DNA from: Eubacterium sp.
GTDB taxonomy: Bacteria; Bacillota; Clostridia; Lachnospirales; Lachnospiraceae
Direction of reading: 5' to 3'
DNA length: 6,654 nucleotides
Assembly: GCA_003486385.1 (NCBI GenBank)
Contig: DNFT01000053.1
Coordinates: 1 to 6,654, forward strand
Shown here: piece by piece, positions 1-5,169 of the stretch
How positions within the stretch are numbered: position 1 is the first letter of the stretch
Layout: each line of letters begins with the position of its first letter
Notes under the pieces: model-generated
Seen by the model: the letters and a program-made list of their open reading frames with translations, nothing else
Told to the model about the DNA's origin: nothing
Database searches by the model: none
Made by a program: the position numbers and the translations under genes

Positions 1-43
1 ATAAATATAATACGTTATACATGCTAAGTTTATAGCACATGTT

Positions 44-73
44 TTGACCCCAACATCATACTTATCGTATTAA
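44..73 (+). promoter_or_regulatory. Weak candidate promoter for the first membrane-protein gene
   Basis: A -35-like TTGACC at 44-49 is followed after 18 bp by TATTAA at 68-73, four of six matches to the -10 consensus. A transcript would start near position 80, leaving a very short leader before the ribosome binding site AAGGGG at 81-86. The spacing is slightly long and the -10 poor, so the real promoter may lie upstream of the window. Confidence 0.25.
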
Positions 74-95
74 CCATCAAAAGGGGCATATATCA

Positions 96-1076
96 ATGAA
101 TACATTCCATCTTCAGGCAACCATCAAGAAAATAAACCGCCGCAAGCTTATCATGCCGGGTTTTTTCATTATTTTCAGCATTTTTATCCTGTATGCTACA
201 GGGTTATATCATCTGTTTTCTGTCCCGGTTGTCGAAAATCCGGTGCAGGCAGCTGCCGCATACCATAACCGTACCCCTTACGTCAAGGCAAATCTTTCCA
301 ACCTGCACTATACAGGTGTGAACCGTATGCATGGTTCAAAAATAAAGGCATGCTACTACTACTGTCTGTATGACAACAACTGTTACTATGTCCTGATATC
401 TGCATCAGCACTGGGTTTAAACGAATTTACTTCAATACCACCGGCACAGCTTACACAGTTTAAGTGTAGTGCCAAGCTCGATTCTAATATATCGGAAATA
501 GATACGCTGAACAATCTTGTAAGTTATAATCTCAACTGGACAAGTCAGGCTCTCAATATGATGAGCAGCAAGGTACTGATAAACCAATACAGAATGTCAC
601 AGGGCAGGGAATATATTCTCCTCGCACTTATTGCACTTACAACATTGCTCGCAATCATACATGAGATAATAATTATTGTCGCACTTATAAATCCCCTTTA
701 TTCGCGCACTGTTCTTCGTCTTTCCCGATACGGCAGCAAAGTGGAGCTGTATCAGACAGCCTGTGATGAATTTGAATCCTCCCACGCCTATGCCCCGGGA
801 ATCACTCTCACGGACAACTTCTTTATCGCTTATGACAGGCACAATATACATATTGTCCCACTGGATGTAATTGTATGGGCATATAAATTCGGTACTCTTC
901 ACACAAGACTGCTTCATCACGATATAAGCTATTCACTCAGTGTTGTCGCAAATGATAAAAAGCACTACATTGTACATCATAAGACAAAGGATTCTGTTGA
1001 ACTGGTTCTGAATGCACTTCAGACACGTTTTCCGGAAATACTCATCGGCTACAGTGCCGGAAAATTTCAGTCTTGA
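96..1076 (+). CDS. Unrecognised two-span membrane protein with cytoplasmic C-terminal domain
   Basis: This is a 326-residue protein of no family I can name with certainty. The ATG is preceded at 9 bp by AAGGGG, which supports the start. A basic N-terminus (KKINRRK, about 11-17) leads into a first hydrophobic segment at about 18-42. An extracytoplasmic region of about 130 residues follows, with cysteines at 86, 90, 96 and 124 in a tyrosine-rich patch. A second hydrophobic segment lies at about 172-200. The positive-inside pattern (basic start, and RTVLRLSRYGSK just after the second span) puts both ends in the cytoplasm. The C-terminal 125 residues look beta-rich, with a DVIVWAYKF stretch (about 257-265) and a final PEILIGYS, resembling PH-like C-terminal domains seen in uncharacterised Clostridia membrane proteins. 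That resemblance is from memory. The last codons overlap the -35 element of the next gene. No function can be assigned; a sensor or membrane-scaffold role would be a guess. Confidence 0.8.
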   Translation: MNTFHLQATIKKINRRKLIMPGFFIIFSIFILYATGLYHLFSVPVVENPVQAAAAYHNRTPYVKANLSNLHYTGVNRMHGSKIKACYYYCLYDNNCYYVLISASALGLNEFTSIPPAQLTQFKCSAKLDSNISEIDTLNNLVSYNLNWTSQALNMMSSKVLINQYRMSQGREYILLALIALTTLLAIIHEIIIIVALINPLYSRTVLRLSRYGSKVELYQTACDEFESSHAYAPGITLTDNFFIAYDRHNIHIVPLDVIVWAYKFGTLHTRLLHHDISYSLSVVANDKKHYIVHHKTKDSVELVLNALQTRFPEILIGYSAGKFQS

Positions 1077-1101
1077 CGTTGACCTGCTTATGTTATAAAA
1101 T
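1073..1101 (+). promoter_or_regulatory. Probable sigma-A promoter of the SEC-C gene
   Basis: TTGACG at 1073-1078 and TAAAAT at 1096-1101 each match consensus at five of six positions and are separated by exactly 17 bp. The -35 overlaps the TGA stop (1074-1076) of the upstream gene. Initiation would fall near 1107, giving a leader of about 60 nt to the ATG at 1168. This also argues against translation from the earlier in-frame ATG at 1111, which would sit almost at the 5' end with no ribosome binding site. Confidence 0.6.
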
Positions 1102-1167
1102 AATTTTACTATGGTTGTTTTACTGCAACCGGCAGAAGAATATAATATTTTAAAAGGAAGTATAATC

Positions 1168-1674
1168 ATGTCATTACTTGAAACATGGAGAAATCTTGCA
1201 TACGAGCAGGAGATGGACGACCAGAAATACCAGATGTTCTGGGCAACATATTTTAACTTTGAGAAAGGTGTTTATGAGCAGATTCTTGCAGCCAAGGAGC
1301 CTGTAAGCGGCACAGTTAAGGAGCTTGCTGAGCGCTTCGGTCTTGAACTTCTTACCATGGTAGGTGTTCTCGATGGAATCAATGACAGCTTAAAGACACC
1401 TAACCCTATCGAGACTATGGACGAGAACACAGTTGTTTCCATGGATTTCGACAAGGAATTACTCTACAAGAACATGGTAGCTGCCAAGGCAGAGTGGTTA
1501 TATACACTCCCACAGTGGGATGCTCTTCTTGACGCTGACACACGTAAGGCTCTCTACAAGGAGCAGAAGCTTTCCACAACTGTTGTCAACACACAGCCTA
1601 AGGTTGGACGTAATGATCCATGTCCTTGCGGCTCAGGAAAGAAATATAAAAAATGCTGTGGAGCGAATGCATAA
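1168..1674 (+). CDS. Small SEC-C metal-binding-motif protein
   Basis: This is a 168-residue soluble protein. The C-terminus carries a complete SEC-C motif: VGRNDPCPCGSGKKYKKCCG at about 146-165, with a CxC pair (152, 154) and a CC pair (163, 164) that in this family bind one zinc ion. The motif is best known at the end of SecA, where it contacts SecB and ribosomes, but it also occurs alone on many small proteins of unknown role, as here. The first 140 residues look mostly helical and acidic, with no catalytic motif I recognise. The start was chosen at ATG 1168 because AAAAGGAAG (1152-1160) precedes it at good distance; an in-frame ATG at 1111 has no such site. The gene has its own promoter and a strong terminator, so it probably forms a single-gene transcript. 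Its frequent AAG, GAG and CTT codons suggest good expression (inference). Metal binding is likely; the partner is unknown. Confidence 0.88.
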   Translation: MSLLETWRNLAYEQEMDDQKYQMFWATYFNFEKGVYEQILAAKEPVSGTVKELAERFGLELLTMVGVLDGINDSLKTPNPIETMDENTVVSMDFDKELLYKNMVAAKAEWLYTLPQWDALLDADTRKALYKEQKLSTTVVNTQPKVGRNDPCPCGSGKKYKKCCGANA

Positions 1675-1723
1675 ATCTTTTTCTTATGGTAATACTTTTA
1701 TTATCACAAAAGAAGATTTACCG

Positions 1724-1748
1724 ATTTTCTGTTTAAATGACAGAAAAT
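1724..1748 (+). other. AT-rich hairpin in the 3' region of the SEC-C transcript
   Basis: ATTTTCTGT (1724-1732) and ACAGAAAAT (1740-1748) form a perfect 9-bp stem with a 7-nt loop. A G-U pair can extend it at the base (1723 with 1749). No T-run follows; CCTCCCCTTTTT comes after it. It may help protect the 3' end or be part of a leader for the downstream gene. The pairing is visible in the sequence; the function is unknown. Confidence 0.4.
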
Positions 1749-1765
1749 TATCCTCCCCTTTTTAT

Positions 1766-1799
1766 GGCACATGCCGCATGATGCGCGTGTGCCTTTTTT
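1766..1799 (+). terminator. Rho-independent terminator after the SEC-C gene
   Basis: GGCACATG (1766-1773) pairs with CGTGTGCC (1786-1793) through one T-G wobble. The stem continues inward as CGCA/TGCG (1775-1778 with 1782-1785) around a TGA loop, with C1774 bulged. Six T residues (1794-1799) follow directly. This is a classical intrinsic terminator on the plus strand. The next gene's ribosome binding site, AAAGGAG at 1801-1807, begins two bases after the T-run, so transcripts reaching that gene must read through it or start within a very narrow space. Confidence 0.85.
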
Positions 1800-1812
1800 G
1801 AAAGGAGATTAT

Positions 1813-2013
1813 ATGAAAAAAAGAGTATTGGCGATAGCCGCCATCGTAATATTAGCCGGACTGTATGTAGCATGCCTTGTGCTCGCACTTATACATAGTG
1901 ATGCAGCTTTCAAGCTGTTACAGCTCACTCTTGTGATGACAGTGCTTGTTCCCGTGACAGCATATGTCGCGATGATGTTCTACAAATTAAGCCACAGGGA
2001 TGACGAAAACTAA
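1813..2013 (+). CDS. 66-residue two-span membrane peptide
   Basis: This is a hypothetical small membrane protein. The ATG at 1813 follows AAAGGAG at 5-6 bp, a near-ideal ribosome binding site. It begins MKKR, with a first hydrophobic segment at about 4-27 and a second at about 33-56. A short charged tail, KLSHRDDEN, follows. The two spans and positive start suggest a hairpin topology with both ends in the cytoplasm. There is no cysteine-rich, toxin-like or transporter signature that I recognise, and no obvious partner gene. The good ribosome binding site and clean hydrophobic pattern make it more convincing than a chance open frame. It has no visible promoter of its own: the strong terminator of the preceding gene ends 13 bp upstream. 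The stop codon is followed after one base by a long palindromic repeat. Confidence 0.7.
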   Translation: MKKRVLAIAAIVILAGLYVACLVLALIHSDAAFKLLQLTLVMTVLVPVTAYVAMMFYKLSHRDDEN

Positions 2014-2014
2014 T

Positions 2015-2076
2015 TGGGACAGGGGTCTGACACCGGCGTCCCAATTTGGGGACACCGGTGTCAGACCCCTGTCCCA
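2015..2076. repeat. Long REP-like palindromic repeat between convergent genes
   Basis: Positions 2015-2036 are the exact reverse complement of 2055-2076 (22 bp). The stem goes on past one C-A mismatch (2037/2054) for five more pairs, leaving a 6-nt loop, AATTTG (2043-2048). Each arm can also fold alone, because GGGAC and GTCCC flank it (2016-2020 with 2038-2042; 2049-2053 with 2071-2075). The right arm contains the perfect 12-bp palindrome GACACCGGTGTC (2051-2062); the left arm has the same with one change. A GC-rich tail with GAGCGCTC, CCATGG and GCGCGC (2079-2097) follows and may belong to the element. The sequence is far more GC-rich than its surroundings and encodes nothing. It resembles dispersed extragenic palindromes of the REP or small non-autonomous element kind. 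It could act as a transcription barrier or RNA end stabiliser. Confidence 0.75.
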
Positions 2077-2105
2077 GCGAGCGCTCCCATGGCGCGCAAA
2101 CAAAA

Positions 2106-2134
2106 TGAGCATGAAGTCCTAGACTTCATGCTCA
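2106..2134 (-). terminator. Intrinsic terminator overlapping the methyltransferase stop codon
   Basis: On the minus strand TGAGCATGAAGTC pairs perfectly with GACTTCATGCTCA (13 bp), and the 3-nt loop is TAG. A TTTTGTTTG stretch follows in that direction. The plus strand has no T-run after the hairpin, so the site is oriented for the aroA-purA-methyltransferase strand. The ascending arm encodes the last four residues (EHEV), and the loop is the stop codon itself. Confidence 0.8.
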
Positions 2135-3624
2135 AATATAATAAGCTCTGCATTATTCTTTTCTGAGATAACTATTCTTTTTAATATCCTGTAGCCCGCA
2201 CTCTTAGAGTACTTCACAGCCATCTGCGGATTCCTTGAATATATTATGATTCTTCCATCCATAGTCAGATGCCTGTCAGCACATGTAAAGAATCTTCTAT
2301 AGATATTATCTAATTCGAGTGTTACCTTGTCATTCATCGCAAACGGCATGTCCGTAAATATCTCATCGAAGAGATACTCATGTTCAAAGGTAAAGAAATC
2401 CCTGTTGATGTAGTGGACTATCTGCCCTGCCGCCTCCGTGTTCAGCTTCGCACCGGCAACAGCCTCCGCACTTATATCAAGTCCGTAGGATGTATTGGCT
2501 TTAACAGCCTTCTGCCTCTCAATAAGCATTGTTCCCACACCGCAGAACGGGTCAAGCACCTGTGCATCGGAAACCATATACTCTTTGGCAAGCTCCACAA
2601 GAAGTGCCGCATTCACTGGCTTGATTGATGCCGCGATATGCTTTCTGAAATATGAGAATCTCTCATCCTCAATGGTATAGAGCTTCAAAAGTAAATTGAG
2701 CTTATGCTCCTTATTCTCAATAAGTCTAAGTTCAATCTCATAGTCCGATGCAGAATTGATGAGCGTTCTCTTACTCTGCCGCTCAAGCTCACCTGAAAAT
2801 CTGCGGACGAATTTTCCCCTCTTCTCCATATCAAGTGCGCTCTTAAGCTCCACACGGAAATAAAACGGCTGTCCGTTCTCCCCTCCGTGAAGCCTGTACA
2901 GAAGCTTCATAAGTCCCGACCCGGCAAGCATAGCCGCTGCCTTCTCCGGCTCAAACTCACATGTCCGGCAGCCCGGTATCACGAAAAGCACATCGCTGTA
3001 GGTTCTTATATCCCTCAAAAAAGTAAGATTGTCGGTGGAGAAACGCACACCACCCTTGAACGGAAGCACCTTCACACCGCACTCCTCAAGCTGCAGCCTC
3101 GTGGTGTCCATGTTAAGGCGGTTGGTGATAAGGATTCCCTCCGTGTCGGCTTCAAGTCTCTTAAAGCCCGTAAATTCATGCCTGCTTATGCCCTCACATG
3201 AGACAATAAGCTCTGTAAGCGCTTTCAGCTCCTCATTGATATGCTTTCTGTTCTCAGGCGTAATCTCCGTATCAGAAAGCTCCTTCACACGCCCCTTAAA
3301 GAAAGGAAGATACTCCTCAATATCATACCCCTTAAGTGCCTCTAAGTACGCTGAACGCACAAAAAGCTGGGTTTCTTTACGGTAACTGTCAACAAGTGGC
3401 TGAATAAAATCAGACATATCAAGCTCTCCCATAAGGAGAGCCGCATTCTTTCTTACCTTAGGGTCATCGCTGTCAAGGAAGCCCGTCATAGTTCCAAGGT
3501 CATCCTCGACAAGCTCAAACAAATCATTCATTCCGGCGTCATCCTTGACTGCACTGCGGAGTGCACTAAGATTCTGCCTTGTATCTATGCCTCTTACGGC
3601 ATTCTCATAAAGTTCTCTGACCAT
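2119..3624 (-). CDS. HEAT-repeat and class-I SAM-dependent methyltransferase, probably RNA-directed
   Basis: This is a 501-residue multidomain protein. Residues about 50-105 look like HEAT-type helical repeats (DPKVRKNAALLMGELD, then a second similar unit). Residues about 160-300 form a middle region with a possible THUMP-like, RNA-binding fold; this is inferred from order and length. Residues about 335-501 are a Rossmann methyltransferase domain. Motif I is VLDPFCGVGT at 356-365, the GLDIS acidic loop has D383, and motif IV is TDMPF at 424-428. The DPFCGxGT signature is typical of the UPF0020/Trm11/RlmL-type RNA methylases that modify guanine N2. Here motif IV has M in place of the first proline of the usual (D/N)PP(Y/F). 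The ATG lies 2 bp after the purA stop with no strong ribosome binding site, so translational coupling to purA is likely. The gene ends inside its own terminator. The substrate is unknown. An annotation as a Trm11-family methyltransferase would be reasonable. Confidence 0.85.
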   Translation of the reverse strand: MVRELYENAVRGIDTRQNLSALRSAVKDDAGMNDLFELVEDDLGTMTGFLDSDDPKVRKNAALLMGELDMSDFIQPLVDSYRKETQLFVRSAYLEALKGYDIEEYLPFFKGRVKELSDTEITPENRKHINEELKALTELIVSCEGISRHEFTGFKRLEADTEGILITNRLNMDTTRLQLEECGVKVLPFKGGVRFSTDNLTFLRDIRTYSDVLFVIPGCRTCEFEPEKAAAMLAGSGLMKLLYRLHGGENGQPFYFRVELKSALDMEKRGKFVRRFSGELERQSKRTLINSASDYEIELRLIENKEHKLNLLLKLYTIEDERFSYFRKHIAASIKPVNAALLVELAKEYMVSDAQVLDPFCGVGTMLIERQKAVKANTSYGLDISAEAVAGAKLNTEAAGQIVHYINRDFFTFEHEYLFDEIFTDMPFAMNDKVTLELDNIYRRFFTCADRHLTMDGRIIIYSRNPQMAVKYSKSAGYRILKRIVISEKNNAELIIFEHEV

Positions 3625-3626
3625 AA

Positions 3627-4913
3627 TTATAATCTGCTGGTTCTCTTGATGATATCATGTCTCTTAGGTCCATTGGATACAAGAGTGATAGGTGCCTGAA
3701 TCTCCTGCTCGATGGCATCGATATAGTCCTTACATGCCTGTGGAAGCTCTTCATAGTTCTTAATTCCTCTTATATCACACTTCCAGCCCGGCATCTTCTT
3801 AAGAACAGGCTTAGCCTTCTCAAGCTTATATGTTGTAGGGAAGTCCTTAACAACCTCACCATCTATCTCATAGCCAACACACATAGGAATCTCATCAAGA
3901 TATCCTAGAACATCAAGCACTGTGAGTGCAACCTCTGTTGTTCCCTGCATACGCACACCGTAACGTGTAGCTACAGCATCGAACCAGCCCATACGTCTTG
4001 GGCGGCCTGTTGTTGCGCCGAACTCTCCGCCGTCACCGCCGCGTCTTCTGAGCTCATCTGCCTCATCACCGAATATCTCACTCACGAATGCACCTGCACC
4101 AACCGCTGATGAGTAGGCCTTGACTACCGTTACAACATCCTTAATCTCCGAAGCCGGTATACCTGCTCCGATAGCGCCGTAAGCGGCAAGTGTCGAAGAA
4201 GATGTTACCATCGGATAAATTCCGTGATCCGGATCCTTGAGTGCTCCAAGCTGACCCTCAAGAAGAATATTCTTTCCTTCCTTGATAGCGTTGTGCAGGT
4301 AGAGTGATACATCTGCAACATAAGGCTCTACCATATCTCTGTATGAAAGCATAAGCTTGAATACTTCATCAGCATCAAGAAGCGGCTTATGATAGAGGTG
4401 CTCAAGCAGAATATTCTTGTATGCAACAACTCTCTCAACCTTCTCCTTAAGAGAAGCCTCGTCAAAGAGCTCACTCACCTGAAAACCAATCTTTGCATAT
4501 TTATCTGAATAGAAAGGAGCAATACCCGACTTTGTCGAGCCAAATGACTTTCCTGCAAGTCTCGCTTCCTCGTATGTATCGAAATCAACATGATACGGCA
4601 TAAGAATCTGTGCCCTGTCCGATACAAGAATCTTAGGTGCCGGCACACCTCTGTCCTCCAGGCTCTTAATCTCATTGAAGAGATAAGGAATGTTGAGTGC
4701 AACTCCGTTACCTATAACACTTGTTGTATGATTATAGAATACACCCGATGGAAGAAGATGAAGTGCGAACTTGCCATAGTCATTGATAATAGTATGGCCT
4801 GCATTGCTTCCTCCCTGAAAACGAACAATAATATCAGACTCCTCAGCAAGCATATCTGTAATCTTACCCTTGCCTTCGTCTCCCCAGTTTGCTCCGACAA
4901 TAGCCTTAACCAT
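3627..4913 (-). CDS. purA: Adenylosuccinate synthetase
   Basis: PurA joins L-aspartate to IMP using GTP, giving adenylosuccinate, the first committed step to AMP; it is a cytoplasmic enzyme. The 428-residue length is normal (E. coli has 432). The N-terminal P-loop-like WGDEGKGK (10-17) contains the catalytic aspartate D12. GSNAGHT (35-41) supplies the catalytic H40. FGSTKSGIAP (124-133) corresponds to the IMP-phosphate loop, DHGIYPMVTSSS (229-240) to the second IMP segment, and GATTGRPRRMGWFDA (299-313) to the aspartate/IMP loop with R304. NGPKRHD (414-420) is the guanine-recognition end. Several loops differ from E. coli (EGQLG instead of EGAQG; GPKRHD at the C-terminus) and match the variant common in Clostridia (from memory). 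AGGAGG (4921-4926) lies 7 bp before the ATG. The gene has its own promoter and cotranscribes the methyltransferase gene that follows. Confidence 0.97.
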   Translation of the reverse strand: MVKAIVGANWGDEGKGKITDMLAEESDIIVRFQGGSNAGHTIINDYGKFALHLLPSGVFYNHTTSVIGNGVALNIPYLFNEIKSLEDRGVPAPKILVSDRAQILMPYHVDFDTYEEARLAGKSFGSTKSGIAPFYSDKYAKIGFQVSELFDEASLKEKVERVVAYKNILLEHLYHKPLLDADEVFKLMLSYRDMVEPYVADVSLYLHNAIKEGKNILLEGQLGALKDPDHGIYPMVTSSSTLAAYGAIGAGIPASEIKDVVTVVKAYSSAVGAGAFVSEIFGDEADELRRRGGDGGEFGATTGRPRRMGWFDAVATRYGVRMQGTTEVALTVLDVLGYLDEIPMCVGYEIDGEVVKDFPTTYKLEKAKPVLKKMPGWKCDIRGIKNYEELPQACKDYIDAIEQEIQAPITLVSNGPKRHDIIKRTSRL

Positions 4914-4942
4914 GGTTATTCCTCCTAATAGTCAATAATAAT

Positions 4943-4960
4943 GTATGAATCTTATCATAC
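4943..4960 (-). other. Small hairpin in the purA leader
   Basis: GTATGA and TCATAC form a perfect 6-bp stem with a 6-nt loop, lying 30 bp upstream of the purA start and 17 bp before its AGGAGG. It is weak and AT-rich. It may be the second stem of a structured leader or a chance palindrome. Confidence 0.35.
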
Positions 4961-4972
4961 TTTTAATTTGAT

Positions 4973-4994
4973 AGTACGGACTCGAGCCCATACT
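4973..4994 (-). promoter_or_regulatory. Hairpin at the predicted 5' end of the purA transcript
   Basis: Read on the minus strand, AGTATGGGC pairs with GTCCGTACT around a TCGA loop, a 9-bp stem with two G-U wobbles. On the plus strand those two positions would be C-A mismatches, so the stem is complete only in purA-sense RNA. It begins where the transcript from the promoter at 5000-5028 should start. A 5'-terminal stabilising hairpin is the simplest reading. A DNA operator centred on CTCGAG, overlapping the start site, is the alternative. I do not recognise a known riboswitch. Confidence 0.5.
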
Positions 4995-4999
4995 GTTGT

Positions 5000-5028
5000 A
5001 GTATACTATAAAAACTCATTTATGTAAA
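5000..5028 (-). promoter_or_regulatory. Sigma-A-type promoter of purA
   Basis: On the minus strand TTTACA (5028-5023) and TATACT (5005-5000) each match consensus at five of six positions, with an exact 17-bp spacer rich in T and A. The start site would be near 4994, about 80 nt before the ATG. AT-rich DNA lies upstream (5036-5070). This gives purA and the downstream methyltransferase gene a transcript independent of aroA. Confidence 0.75.
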
Positions 5029-5085
5029 TGCAATAAACGAAAAATAAAAATATATTACAAGGAAAAATTTCTCCGCTTTCACTTC

Positions 5086-5121
5086 TTTCTTTTCTGCAAT
5101 ACCTTTCTCTTCTGCAATGCC
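5086..5121. repeat. Two-copy 18-bp tandem repeat after aroA
   Basis: TTTCTTTTCTGCAATACC (5086-5103) is repeated at once as TTTCTCTTCTGCAATGCC (5104-5121), with 16 of 18 positions identical. The adjoining 5121-5150 shows a looser 10-bp periodicity of CTGT-starting units. It lies between the aroA stop and the purA promoter, in the aroA frame on the minus strand, where the units would read GIAEKK and GIAEEK. It is probably a local duplication with no assigned role. Confidence 0.6.
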
Positions 5122-5169
5122 TGTTTTATCCTGTATAATCTGTAAACAGCCGGTTAAAGCTCTGCCTTG

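Noticed and set aside
19..45. Possible terminator hairpin of a gene left of the window (TGCTA/TAGCA followed by TTTT)
   Set aside because: The stem is only 5 bp before a bulge, AT-rich, and the T-run is four bases. It is not enough to call.
1113..1130. GGTTG/CAACC hairpin in the SEC-C leader
   Set aside because: A 5-bp stem with an 8-nt loop and no T-run is expected by chance.
1111..1167. Longer start for the SEC-C protein at ATG 1111 (19 extra residues)
   Set aside because: It has no ribosome binding site and lies within a few bases of the predicted transcription start. ATG 1168 has AAAAGGAAG in front, and the protein begins naturally there.
3029..3385. Long open frame on the plus strand antisense to the methyltransferase gene
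   Set aside because: It lies wholly inside a well-supported gene with intact motifs, has no ribosome binding site that stands out, and its translation shows no recognisable domain.
5033..5045. PurR-box-like ATAAACGAAAAAT just upstream of the purA -35
   Set aside because: It lacks the central CCGAAC of the Bacillus PurBox and has no inverted partner at the expected spacing. In this AT-rich stretch a CGAA flanked by A/T is not meaningful.
5134..5139. Perfect TATAAT on the plus strand, suggesting an antisense promoter into the aroA 3' end
   Set aside because: The hexamer at the right distance upstream (TCTGCA, 5111-5116) is a poor -35, there is no TGn extension, and no downstream gene would be served.
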